A stretch of DNA of 32,258 bases from JBBQNJ01 sp038329845 (GTDB lineage: Bacteria > Planctomycetota > Phycisphaerae > Tepidisphaerales > Tepidisphaeraceae). The position numbers and the translations under genes were made by a program. Below are positions 15,746-23,856 of this stretch, in pieces; position 1 is the first letter of the stretch, and each line of letters begins with the position of its first letter. The stretch lies in the NCBI GenBank assembly GCA_038329845.1, contig JBBQNJ010000060.1:1-32258 (forward strand), in the 5' to 3' direction. The notes below the pieces were generated by a model. The model made no database searches and had not been told where the DNA came from. It saw nothing but the letters and a program-made list of their open reading frames with translations.

Positions 15746-17818
15746 GTGCCCACCTATACTGATCTGGATCGCAGCGGGCCGTTGGCCCATCAAGTCCCCC
15801 CGCCTCGGCGGGCGGTGAACTGGCGCAGCGTCGGCGTGGGATTGCTGGGCGTGGCCGGAATCGCGGCACTGGCGCCGTACAACGACCTGCTGGTGGCCAA
15901 CACGTTTCTCATCGGCGGGACGATGCCGATTGGGCTGCTGGTCTTTTTCCTGCTGGTCATCCTGCTGATCAACGCCCCGCTGCGACGATGGGCACCGCGG
16001 CAGGCACTGAGCCAGTCCGAACTGGCCGTGGCGTTGGGGATGGGCCTGGTCGGATGCGCGATCCCGGCAGTCGGGTTCATGAATTATGTCATGGGATCGG
16101 TGGTGGGCCTATGGCGGACCGGCGGGCAGGACTATCCGACCGCGCAACTGCTCAATTCACTGCATCTGCCGGCGTGGTTGTTCCCGATCGATTCGACCTC
16201 CAGCGCCGCGGCTGCCGCCAATCGACCCGCTATCGCCTACTACGTCAGCCGGCTGCCCGAAGACCTCTCAATTCCGTGGGGGGCGTGGCTGGCACCGGCG
16301 ATCGGCTGGGGCGCCTGGATGATCTGTTTCGCCGGGGCGTTGCTCTGCCTGTCGTTGATCGTGCGACGGCAGTGGGTGGAAAATGAGCGTCTGGCGTTTC
16401 CGGTGGCCAGCGTCTATACGACGCTGCTCGAAGACCCCCCCGCCGGACACGCCGTCAACCGCCTGCTGCGCTCGCGGCTGTTCTGGCTGCCGCTCCTTGC
16501 CGTTTTTATGTTGCGCGCGGTAAACGGCCTGGCCGCCTACTTCTCCAGCTATGTCCCGGAAATCCCGCTGGGGTTTGATCTGCGCCCGATCATGACTCAG
16601 CCGCCGCTCAGCCAGGCGCATACGTTTCTCAAGGCGCAGGCGCTCTATTTTTCCGTGATCGGGATCACGTTTCTATTGCAGACACGCATCGCCTTCAGCC
16701 TGTGGTTCATGTACATCGTGTTCCAGGTCGTGGTGATGATCTACGCCTCAACGGGCGCGGATTTCAACGCCGGCATGCAGCAGGACCAGATGGCCGGAGC
16801 GCTGCTGATGCTCAGCGGGCTGGTGATCTGGATCGGTCGGGCCCACTGGATGATGGTGATCCGGCGGATGTTTTTTCGCGGCCATGACGATGATCCCGCC
16901 GACCCTTATCTGCCATACTTCCTGTCCGGGTGGGGATTCGTGGCGTTCACGATCGGCATGATCGCGTTTCTGGTTTTGGCCGGTTCGAGCGTCGCCGGCG
17001 CCATTCTCACAATCCTGGCGTTGATGCTTCTGGTGATGATGGTGGCTCGGATCGCGGCGGAAACGGGGCTGTATTACGTGCAGATCAACGTCCCGCTCAT
17101 CCGGGCCTGGAATTATCTCGGCGCCATCGGGGCCCGTACGACGACCGGTTCGCATTTCTGGACCGCGTTCATGGGCGCGGCATTCGCACACGACACCCGC
17201 GAGACCCTTAGCGTTTATTCGACCCATGCCCTGAAAGTGAGCGATGAACTTGGCGTGGCCAAACACCGCGGGCAAGGCTTGTGGATGATCGCGGCACTGG
17301 GCGCGGCGCTGGCGGTGTCGTATCTCGTCTCCGGTGCCAGCATGTTGACGATGGAGTACGCTCACGATTCGACCCTGGCCGCCCGCTCCACGGCGATGAT
17401 CAACGACTATGGCGTGGACTACATTCCCAAGAACATGATCACCGGCCCCACCCGCGACTACGAGCGTGGCGGGCGAGAGGAAAACCACAGCCGCCTCGGC
17501 CACGTGAGCATCGGCGCCGGACTGACGGCCCTGTTCGGCATGCTGCGATTCCGCTACGGCGCCTGGCCGCTCCATCCGCTGGGGGTGCTGCTGATGTTCA
17601 CGTTTCCGGTCGGCCGCATGTGGTTCAGCATCTTCCTGGGCTGGCTCGCCAAGGCCGCCACCGTGCATTACGGCGGCGCTGCCCTGCTGCGCCACCTGCG
17701 CGACGCGGCGATCGGCATGATCGTCGGAGAAGCCTGTGCCGTCGGTTTCTGGCTCATCGTCGCCGTCTCCATCGCCGCCCTCGGCGGAGAATATCACGTC
17801 ATCTACCTCACACCGTGA
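15746..17818 (+). CDS. Large polytopic membrane protein, DUF6785/DUF6784 type (possible transporter)
   Basis: This 690-residue integral membrane protein has roughly 12-14 hydrophobic helices, beginning with VGVGLLGVAGIAALAPYNDL and ending with a helix near FWLIVAVSIAALGG. I recognise it as the kind annotated with tandem DUF6785 and DUF6784 domains in Planctomycetota and Verrucomicrobiota. The general shape recalls oligopeptide-type transporters. Its substrate is unknown. Conserved-looking soluble segments include RQWVENERLAFPVASVY and ARIAAETGLYYVQINVPLIR. Translation begins at GTG 15746, preceded by GAGGGAAG at about seven bases. Coupling to the glycosidase 25 bp upstream suggests that it imports the glycosidase substrate. 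Confidence 0.75.
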   Translation: MPTYTDLDRSGPLAHQVPPPRRAVNWRSVGVGLLGVAGIAALAPYNDLLVANTFLIGGTMPIGLLVFFLLVILLINAPLRRWAPRQALSQSELAVALGMGLVGCAIPAVGFMNYVMGSVVGLWRTGGQDYPTAQLLNSLHLPAWLFPIDSTSSAAAAANRPAIAYYVSRLPEDLSIPWGAWLAPAIGWGAWMICFAGALLCLSLIVRRQWVENERLAFPVASVYTTLLEDPPAGHAVNRLLRSRLFWLPLLAVFMLRAVNGLAAYFSSYVPEIPLGFDLRPIMTQPPLSQAHTFLKAQALYFSVIGITFLLQTRIAFSLWFMYIVFQVVVMIYASTGADFNAGMQQDQMAGALLMLSGLVIWIGRAHWMMVIRRMFFRGHDDDPADPYLPYFLSGWGFVAFTIGMIAFLVLAGSSVAGAILTILALMLLVMMVARIAAETGLYYVQINVPLIRAWNYLGAIGARTTTGSHFWTAFMGAAFAHDTRETLSVYSTHALKVSDELGVAKHRGQGLWMIAALGAALAVSYLVSGASMLTMEYAHDSTLAARSTAMINDYGVDYIPKNMITGPTRDYERGGREENHSRLGHVSIGAGLTALFGMLRFRYGAWPLHPLGVLLMFTFPVGRMWFSIFLGWLAKAATVHYGGAALLRHLRDAAIGMIVGEACAVGFWLIVAVSIAALGGEYHVIYLTP

Positions 17819-18385
17819 GACTGCAGGCCGTATGAACCACTTCATGGCCCACGGGGATACGCCGGCGGTTCGATCCAACTTCGACCCGATCTTCGTCGCA
17901 ATGCCTCCGCCGGATGCGATGGGGGTCTTTCCCTGGCTGTGCTATTGAAAAGAGTCGATCGACTTGGTTAATCTGCACCGCACGTCATCGCTTCGCGCGG
18001 GACCGATGCCCGCGAGTGGGCATGGGCGAGGCGGCGGACGGCCCTTCGGGCCACGAGGTGTGTAAATGCGGCGGCGTCGGATCGACGCTGCGGGAACTTG
18101 CGGATCGGTCCAGTCCTCGTCGTTATCGTCGTCGCGTCCTTGGCTCATGCCGGCCGAGGATGTCGCCGCATGGCGTGATCGTCAAGGAATCGCCCAATAG
18201 CCCCCAAGTTCGGGGCTTTTCCCCCGACCCTTTTTTCGTCGCCGGCACAATGCGACTGCGACGATATACCACACACCGGCGTCAAATTATACCGTTATTG
18301 TACCATATGCAAACGTCTTGAGTTAGAACGACGTCGGGAGAATTCCGAGAATCGTCATGTTGACGAAAAAAATCTTGGATTTCTC
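17819..18385. other. Intergenic stretch with hairpins, no gene recognised
   Basis: About 570 bp contain no supportable gene. Two adjacent perfect hairpins are visible: ATGCCC-gcgagt-GGGCAT (18006-18023) and GGCCC-ttc-GGGCC (18040-18052). A T-tailed hairpin follows at 18199-18220 (listed separately). The sequence becomes AT-rich from about 18260 as it approaches the promoter at 18386. A small RNA ending at the 18199 hairpin is conceivable, but no promoter for it was found. Confidence 0.4.
18199..18220 (+). terminator. Rho-independent terminator candidate
   Basis: A perfect 6-bp stem, AGCCCC (18199-18204) with GGGGCT (18212-18217), and a 7-base loop is followed by a T run to 18220 and more pyrimidines. 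It is the only T-tailed hairpin between the membrane protein gene and the next regulator, though it sits 380 bp after the stop at 17818. Confidence 0.5.
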
Positions 18386-18413
18386 TTGACACGGGCCGAT
18401 CTTGAGTTATCCT
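18386..18413 (+). promoter_or_regulatory. Sigma-70-like promoter, TTGACA-N16-TATCCT
   Basis: A perfect TTGACA (18386-18391) and TATCCT (18408-18413) are 16 bases apart, giving transcription start near 18420 and a leader of about 38 bases before the ATG at 18458. The TTG of this -35 box lies in frame with the regulator and could be mistaken for its start codon. Confidence 0.65.
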
Positions 18414-18457
18414 CTGGCCGTCGGTTCAATTTTGGTCTATCTGGTCTGGGCTTGGCT

Positions 18458-19633
18458 ATGTCTGGTACCTCTCAGTTGATCGATACGGGCAACACCGCTG
18501 TGGTGCAGCGGCCTCCAGGTGTGCGCGTGATACGAAGCATCAAGCAGTGGATTCAAGAGGGGCGTCTGGCCGCTGGTGAGCCGCTTCCATCGGAACGCGC
18601 GCTGGCTGAACGCCTGCAGGTGGCCCGCGGCACGGTTCGCTCCGCCATGGAGCAGTTGCTGGAAGAAGGCTTCATTACCGGCGACGGCCGACGGCGAACG
18701 ATTTCGCCCACCCCGCGTCAGGCGGACAGCATCATGAGTCACACCATCGGTGTGCTGACCACCACGCCGGTGGATGCGGTCGATGAGGGTGTTCCAACGG
18801 GTTGGGAACGATACATCGACTCCGGTGCCATGGATGCCATCAGCGAGCGCGGCCTGCATGGGCTGGCGCTGGCGCCGAGCCGTCTGGCTGCGGGCAATAT
18901 CCGCAGGCTGCTCGATGATCCGCCGGCCGGAGTGCTGTTCAGCCGCCGCGCCCTTGAAGAAGACCCTGCGGGCGAGGAATTGCTCAAGGCGCTGCACAGC
19001 GCCAGCGTGCCCGTGGTGGTATATGGCCAGTCCCCCACCCTGCAAGCGTACGATCGCGTCGCCTCGGATCATTCCGCCGGCGCCGAGGTTCTGACGCGGT
19101 GGCTCATTGGGCAAGGCAGGCGACGCATTCTGCGGATGTGGCCCTTTCCGCGCAGCCACCCGGCATGGCTCGACGCACGCGATGTTGGCCATGAGCGCGC
19201 CATGCGCGCCGCCGGGCTGGACCCGCTTCCGGCGCTGATTGTCGGCGAGGACATCGAAACGCGCGATGCGGCGGCATTCGAGCTGGCGCGGCGCATGATG
19301 GCCGGCTTTCTGATTGAACATCTCAGAGGCGAAGACAAGGTGGACGCCCTGATGCTGGTCTCAGACGCCACGTGCTATCCCGCCGCCGCCGCCTGCCGCC
19401 TGCTGGGCGCCGAGCCGGGGCGCGATGTGCTGATCGCCGGCTACGACAACTATTACGCGGGCGCCAACGGCAGGCGGTTCGAGCCGACGGAGCCTGCGGT
19501 GACCATCGACAAGCGAAACCTCCACATCGGACGCGAAATGGTCGCGTTGCTGATGCAACGAATCGAGGGAAATCTGCCGGACGAGCCGCAGGTGCGGCTG
19601 GTGGAGCCGAAATTGGTGATAACGAGCAAGTGA
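18458..19633 (+). CDS. GntR/LacI hybrid transcriptional regulator, head of the surface-glycan cluster
   Basis: This 391-residue regulator has a GntR-type winged helix at residues 22-85 (PSERALAERLQVARGTV holds the recognition helix; GFITGDGRRRTIS is the wing). Residues about 95-391 form a LacI/GalR-like effector domain with HTIGVLTTTPVD, RWLIGQGRRRILRMWPFP and DALMLVSDATCYPAAAAC. It probably senses a sugar and controls the genes that follow in the same direction, and perhaps itself. The ATG at 18458 is chosen because upstream codons overlap the predicted promoter. The ribosome binding site is weak. It resembles the regulator at 12540-13670 in design but not closely in sequence. Confidence 0.88.
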   Translation: MSGTSQLIDTGNTAVVQRPPGVRVIRSIKQWIQEGRLAAGEPLPSERALAERLQVARGTVRSAMEQLLEEGFITGDGRRRTISPTPRQADSIMSHTIGVLTTTPVDAVDEGVPTGWERYIDSGAMDAISERGLHGLALAPSRLAAGNIRRLLDDPPAGVLFSRRALEEDPAGEELLKALHSASVPVVVYGQSPTLQAYDRVASDHSAGAEVLTRWLIGQGRRRILRMWPFPRSHPAWLDARDVGHERAMRAAGLDPLPALIVGEDIETRDAAAFELARRMMAGFLIEHLRGEDKVDALMLVSDATCYPAAAACRLLGAEPGRDVLIAGYDNYYAGANGRRFEPTEPAVTIDKRNLHIGREMVALLMQRIEGNLPDEPQVRLVEPKLVITSK

Positions 19634-19640
19634 GTATGGC

Positions 19641-19655
19641 GAGGAAACGTTCCTC
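19641..19655 (+). promoter_or_regulatory. Short perfect hairpin between regulator and first PEP-CTERM gene
   Basis: GAGGAA-acg-TTCCTC forms a 6-bp stem 8 bp after the regulator stop. There is no T run directly after it. It could be a weak terminator, an attenuator or an mRNA-stabilising structure that sets different expression for the regulator and the surface protein genes. Confidence 0.35.
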
Positions 19656-19742
19656 ACCACTCAGGTTTTGGGTTTGCAGGTGTTTGGCGTGGTATGTGCC
19701 ATGCTCAAACGGTATCCAACTCTCATCTGATCGGAGGCTGAT

Positions 19743-20906
19743 ATGAAAGCGAAAAATCGGAAACAGATGCTGGCGCTGGCGGCGGCCGCGGTGGCGGTGG
19801 GTTGTCTGGCTCCGGCGACAAAAACGTCGGCAGCAGTCCGCTATTATACGTTGGCCGGTAACGGTAACTGGAGCGACACCGCCAACTGGAGCACAACTTC
19901 CGGGGGAACCGGCGGAGCCACTATGCCGAACGCTACCGGGGACAGTGCGCTGTTCAGTCAGGACGCTTCTCGCACGATCACAGTCGATATGGCCGTCATA
20001 GCCGGAATCGTGCAAAACACGAATCGACAGAAATTGACGATTGGTGCCGGTGCTGGAACATTAACGATGAATGGTACTGGCCTGACGAACAACCTGGCGA
20101 AAATCAACCAATCGAGCGGTCGGGGCAGTTTAACCGTGAACGAAGATGTCATTATGGCATCCGATCTTCTTGTCACTCATATTACATCCGACTCTAATTC
20201 GGATGTTACAGTGAATGGGAGCATTAGCGGTGCTGGAACGCTGACTCTCCAAGTGCTTCAGACTGGTACAGGTAGCATAACGACGAAGGTTGTTGTGATT
20301 GGTGCGGTGAACCACACTGGAGCTCTGACGTTGGACTCGGATAGTAGCGGAACCAGACTTGCGCAAGTCTCTGTCAGTGGAGCCATTGGAGGCAATGTCA
20401 CAAGCATTACCAAGAAAGGCAACAATGCCGCCTTTCTGTCTGGTGCGACTGCAAATACGTTTGCCGGCCTTACAACAGTCAATGATGGCATCCTGAACCT
20501 TAGCAAGGGTGTAGATGTTCAGGCACTGGGCGGCTCGTTGACGGTTGGTGATGGCACGGGCGCCGATCGGGTTGAGTTGAACAACTCCAACCAGATTGCC
20601 GATACGGCCACGCTGACGCTCAACAGCGCCGGTATATTCGATCTGAACACGAATCTGGAAACGCTGCAGTCGCTCGTCGCCTTCACCGGCGCGGAATTGG
20701 CCGGCGGATTGAATGGCAGACTGACTGTCAGCAGCGCCACCTACAACGGCAGTTCCCTGATGGGCGGAACGTACTCGATCGCTCTGGGCAACAACCCCGG
20801 TTTCATCACCGGCTCAGCGGAACTCGTGGTCATCCCCGAACCGGCCTCGATGGCCTTATTGGCCCTCGGAGGCCTGATGATGGCTCGTCGGCGTACCTCA
20901 AACTAA
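19743..20906 (+). CDS. PEP-CTERM surface protein with autotransporter-type beta-strand repeats (1)
   Basis: This 387-residue exported protein has a signal peptide at residues 1-31 (basic start, then LALAAAAVAVG, ending KTSAA). The body is low in charge and rich in Gly, Thr, Asn and Ser. Stretches such as GNGNWSDTANWS, GSISGAGTLT and SITKKGNNAAFLSG are typical of autotransporter-associated beta-strand repeats. The C-terminus has a PEP-CTERM sorting signal: VIPEP, the hydrophobic ASMALLALGGLMMA, then RRR. Family knowledge says such tails are processed by an exosortase, so the protein probably ends up outside or on the cell surface. The ATG follows GGAGG at seven bases. Part of the middle is much poorer in GC than its surroundings. 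A paralogue follows 49 bp downstream. Confidence 0.88.
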   Translation: MKAKNRKQMLALAAAAVAVGCLAPATKTSAAVRYYTLAGNGNWSDTANWSTTSGGTGGATMPNATGDSALFSQDASRTITVDMAVIAGIVQNTNRQKLTIGAGAGTLTMNGTGLTNNLAKINQSSGRGSLTVNEDVIMASDLLVTHITSDSNSDVTVNGSISGAGTLTLQVLQTGTGSITTKVVVIGAVNHTGALTLDSDSSGTRLAQVSVSGAIGGNVTSITKKGNNAAFLSGATANTFAGLTTVNDGILNLSKGVDVQALGGSLTVGDGTGADRVELNNSNQIADTATLTLNSAGIFDLNTNLETLQSLVAFTGAELAGGLNGRLTVSSATYNGSSLMGGTYSIALGNNPGFITGSAELVVIPEPASMALLALGGLMMARRRTSN

Positions 20907-20943
20907 TCCCTGTGGCAGATACCTCACACTAACCCCTGTCGCA
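20894..20943. repeat. Tandem 24-bp duplication spanning the stop of the first PEP-CTERM gene
   Basis: TACCTCAAACTAATCCCTGT at 20894 and TACCTCACACTAACCCCTGT at 20920 begin two 24-bp copies with three mismatches and a 2-bp gap. The first copy includes the last codons and the TAA of the gene. The second lies in the spacer just before the ribosome binding site of the next gene. Confidence 0.75.
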
Positions 20944-20955
20944 AAGGAGAAGACA

Positions 20956-22014
20956 ATGCGTTTGCAGCAACTTACCGTATCCGTGGCCCTCTTGATGGCT
21001 CTGACGTCCTCGACGCATGCAGCGGTCACCCGCTATGTAGCCGCCAGCGGCAACTGGAGCAGCACCAACACGTGGAAGGACACCAGCGGCGGCAGCGCCC
21101 CGGCAACGAGCATCCCCAATGGCACGGGCGACGCTGCCGTGATGGCCGATAGCAACAGTAACCGTAGCATCACGCTGGACCTGAATGTGGTGCTGGGCGA
21201 ACTATCCATCACCAACCGCAAGTATCTGCAAGTCAACACCACCTCCAACACCATTACCTTCCGCACCGCTGCGGGCAATGCGGTGGTGTCGGTCACCGGC
21301 AACTCCAACGGGGGGGGGGTCAACGGCAACGAACTTGAGATCAACCCGAACGTGATTCTCGACCTGACCGGCAAGACGCTGAACGTCACGCAATCCGACC
21401 GTTCGGACAACACGCGGACCAACCGCATCGCGTTCCGTGGGGCGATCAGCGGCACCGGTGACATCAGCATCGTTAACAACGACAACGACAACGACAACAG
21501 CAGCGGTGGCCACACCATTCTCTCGGCCATCAACAGCATCGGCGCCATCACCGCCAATGCGGCCGGCGGTTCGGGAGGCGGACGCATCCTGTTCCAGGGC
21601 GCACTGGGCGCAAATGTGACCAGCCTGACCAAGAAGGGCGCCGGTATCGCGATCATGTCCGGCGGCATCAACGCGTACAGCAGCGGCACGTTCATCGAGG
21701 CTGGCATCCTGCAGGTGAATGCGGGCACCACGCTCGGCGAGTCCGCGGCACTGGAGATCAGCAGCGGCGCCGTGCTCAGCCTGCTCGACACATTCCAGAC
21801 CGTGCAGGGAACCATCTCCAGCCTGAAATTGGGCGGCACACCGTTCACCTCGGTCGGGACTTATGGCAGCACCACCAGCGGCGCAACTTTCCAGAACGAC
21901 ACCTACTTCTCCGGTACTGGCGTAGTGCAACTAATCCCCGAGCCTGCCTCGCTGGCCCTGTTGGCGATCGGTGGCGTGCTGATGCTGCCGCGGCGGAAGC
22001 GGATGGATGTCTGA
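20956..22014 (+). CDS. PEP-CTERM surface protein with autotransporter-type beta-strand repeats (2)
   Basis: This 352-residue paralogue of the preceding protein has a signal peptide at residues 1-23 (ending SSTHAA), then the same opening pattern (RYVAASGNWSSTNTWKDTSGG against RYYTLAGNGNWSDTANWS), shortened here to the common parts. GALGANVTSLTKKGAGIAIM matches GAIGGNVTSITKKG of the first protein. The tail is LIPEPASLALLAIGGVLMLP followed by RRKR, a PEP-CTERM signal. A run of ten G residues (21310-21319) encodes Gly-Gly-Gly, and three GACAAC hexamers encode an Asp/Asn-rich stretch. The ATG follows AAAGGAG. It is probably secreted and surface-associated with its paralogue. Confidence 0.88.
   Translation: MRLQQLTVSVALLMALTSSTHAAVTRYVAASGNWSSTNTWKDTSGGSAPATSIPNGTGDAAVMADSNSNRSITLDLNVVLGELSITNRKYLQVNTTSNTITFRTAAGNAVVSVTGNSNGGGVNGNELEINPNVILDLTGKTLNVTQSDRSDNTRTNRIAFRGAISGTGDISIVNNDNDNDNSSGGHTILSAINSIGAITANAAGGSGGGRILFQGALGANVTSLTKKGAGIAIMSGGINAYSSGTFIEAGILQVNAGTTLGESAALEISSGAVLSLLDTFQTVQGTISSLKLGGTPFTSVGTYGSTTSGATFQNDTYFSGTGVVQLIPEPASLALLAIGGVLMLPRRKRMDV
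21310..21319. repeat. Homopolymer of ten G within the PEP-CTERM 2 gene
   Basis: Ten consecutive G bases sit within the codons for Asn-Gly-Gly-Gly-Val, about residue 120. Gain or loss of one base would shift the frame and remove the C-terminal sorting signal. Long G tracts in surface protein genes are known slippage sites, but variation at this one is not shown here. Confidence 0.9.
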
Positions 22015-22098
22015 TTCTTGTAGTGGATGCCTCCACGGTCGGCGGAGTCGAAAGGCGCTGCGACCGTTTACATCCGGCCTTTGACACGGAGCCTTGTC

Positions 22099-22965
22099 AT
22101 GCCTCGTCGAAACACAGGTTTCACCCTCGTCGAGTTGCTCGTAGTCATCGCAATCATCGCCATTCTTATTGCGCTGCTCCTGCCGGCCCTGCAACGCGCT
22201 CGCGAGCAGGCGCGGGCCGTCCAGTGCCTGAGCAACATCCGACAGATGGGGCTGGCGCTGACGACCTATGCGGCCGAACAACGCGACTACCCGGCCTATA
22301 CCTACACCGGCCAGCCGAGTCTGACAGGAACGGGCGACAAGCGCAAGTCCTATGGCGGCGTAACCATGTGGGAGACGATGCTGCCGAATCTCAGGGCAAA
22401 TCGCTATCTGGGCGACACCAGCGTCGGGTACTGCTCCAAGGCCGGGGAGCCGGCGGGTGAGTCGCCTTTCTCACCGGTTGACGGTGGCTGGTATCGCATG
22501 GATCACGACTTCACCGGCGCCCCCCGTACGTCCACGGATCCCACCGATCACGGCGACTTCATCTACATGGGCCCCGGGACCAACAAATACTTTCTGGAGC
22601 ATGCGTTTGACAGCACGCTTGCCGGTCAGCGTCGATATCACAGCGTGGCGACCATCCTGGGCACCACCAATGGCCATTGGGGCGGCATTCATTACAACCT
22701 ACGCATGTACGTCGCCTATTCCCCGAGCAGCGCACACAATGCCCTGGGTGAAGTCACTTCCCAGCCGGCCGTGTTGACCCAAGGCAAGCGCGTCCCGCTT
22801 ATGTGCGATTCGTTCATCAAACTGGGTGGGACCGGATATTGGAACGGCACCGCTGCCGGCCCGCACTTTGCTCGTGGCAAGGATCCTCGGTTGAATTCCC
22901 AGATCAGCGTCCTCTACAACGACTGCTCGGCGGAGATGGTGCCTTTGCACATCGCGTCGCCGTGA
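22099..22965 (+). CDS. Pseudopilin-like protein (type IV prepilin N-terminus, DUF1559-like)
   Basis: This 288-residue protein begins MPRRNTG-FTLVELLVVI, a class III prepilin signal. Cleavage is expected after Gly7, and Glu12 takes the conserved +5 position. A single N-terminal helix (residues 8-32) is followed by a large soluble domain. The conserved region after the helix, REQARAVQCLSNIRQMGLAL, is typical of the many planctomycete prepilin-like proteins. Such proteins often end in an H-x9-DG motif; here the equivalent area reads LYNDCSAEMVPLH, so the DG is replaced by DC. The ATG at 22099 has GGAG eight bases upstream; the frame is open earlier without a matching signal. Its place among surface proteins and glycosidases suggests a role in the envelope or a T2SS-like machine. 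Confidence 0.88.
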   Translation: MPRRNTGFTLVELLVVIAIIAILIALLLPALQRAREQARAVQCLSNIRQMGLALTTYAAEQRDYPAYTYTGQPSLTGTGDKRKSYGGVTMWETMLPNLRANRYLGDTSVGYCSKAGEPAGESPFSPVDGGWYRMDHDFTGAPRTSTDPTDHGDFIYMGPGTNKYFLEHAFDSTLAGQRRYHSVATILGTTNGHWGGIHYNLRMYVAYSPSSAHNALGEVTSQPAVLTQGKRVPLMCDSFIKLGGTGYWNGTAAGPHFARGKDPRLNSQISVLYNDCSAEMVPLHIASP

Positions 22966-23006
22966 TGGATTCGTCTAACCAGCGCCGCTCGGGAAAGAAT
23001 GCGGGG

Positions 23007-23759
23007 ATGAAAATGTCGTGTGAAGTGTGCAGGCCTCGATTGAGTTTAGCCCTGGTGTTCGTGCTTGCCTGGGCGGGAAATGCCGTGGCACAGACGGTGC
23101 TGATCGATGCCAATTTCTCTGACAGTACGGAAGGTCAGGCCCCGGCGACGGTGAAATATGCGAGCCCGCCGGTCAAACTCCCGCAGGCCGTGCGCGCCGA
23201 CGGCAAGAACCTCGCGGTGGTCGTGGACGCGGTCGGATCACTGAAGGACAAGCCACTGAAGTTGGAGAAAGCGGACGGCGCGAATCCCCGAACGCCTGCC
23301 ATCCGATTCTTCGAGAAGTCCGGCGCCGTGACGGGCGGGCGATTGCGAATCGAGTTCGATGCCGTAATCGAGCGGTACAAAGCCGGACCGAAGTTCCCCG
23401 GTTTCGAACGACTGGTGACATTGAACCTTTACGGCGACGATGGAAAAGTGTTCCTGAACGCGGGCTACACCGTGGGCAGGGCCTGTGATGGCGGGAGCAT
23501 TGCGGTGAATGACACCAAGGGCGGCCGATGGAAGCTTGGCGAAGCGAACCATTGGATATTGGAGGTGAACCTTGACAGTGGAAAGGCAAGTGTCGTGTTC
23601 GATGGGAAAGAAATCGTGGGCGAGGCATCGCTGATCGGCGAGAAGATCAAGGCGGTGCGAATCATGGAATTTCGGGACGGCACCGCCTTCGGCGCCTACG
23701 ACGGCGTCTTTGTCGCCGCCATTGACAACCTCAAGGTTGTCCAAAGCGAAGCCAAGTAG
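23007..23759 (+). CDS. Secreted hypothetical protein, LamG/jelly-roll-like
   Basis: This 250-residue protein has a signal peptide (LSLALVFVLAWAGNAVAQ, ending near residue 29). The mature part begins VLIDANFSDSTEGQAPATV, a common start of planctomycete concanavalin-A-like (LamG or DUF1080-like) domains, and continues with alternating beta strands such as GGRLRIEFDAVIERY and HWILEVNLDSGKASVVFDG. Carbohydrate binding is a reasonable guess, with no catalytic residues to support an enzyme. I chose the ATG at 23007, shortly after a GGGG stretch; an ATG at 22965 overlapping the previous stop (TGATG) is in frame and would add 14 residues before the signal peptide. It is in the same direction and array as its neighbours. 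Confidence 0.75.
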   Translation: MKMSCEVCRPRLSLALVFVLAWAGNAVAQTVLIDANFSDSTEGQAPATVKYASPPVKLPQAVRADGKNLAVVVDAVGSLKDKPLKLEKADGANPRTPAIRFFEKSGAVTGGRLRIEFDAVIERYKAGPKFPGFERLVTLNLYGDDGKVFLNAGYTVGRACDGGSIAVNDTKGGRWKLGEANHWILEVNLDSGKASVVFDGKEIVGEASLIGEKIKAVRIMEFRDGTAFGAYDGVFVAAIDNLKVVQSEAK

Positions 23760-23856
23760 TTTATGGAACGGTGACAGCCGCGCGGTCGCGTCCTCGCCGC
23801 ATCGGGTGCATCCGGCGATCTGGCTGACCCGACGAGTTGTGGAAAGGGTTTGCTCC

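Noticed and set aside
16748..17878. 376-codon minus-strand frame
   Set aside because: It is opposite the polytopic membrane protein; the His/Asp/Gln-rich content is typical of the complement of hydrophobic codons.
22081..22086. TTGACA before the pseudopilin gene
   Set aside because: No -10-like hexamer follows at 16-18 bases and the site is only 12 bp from the start codon, so it is unlikely to drive this gene.
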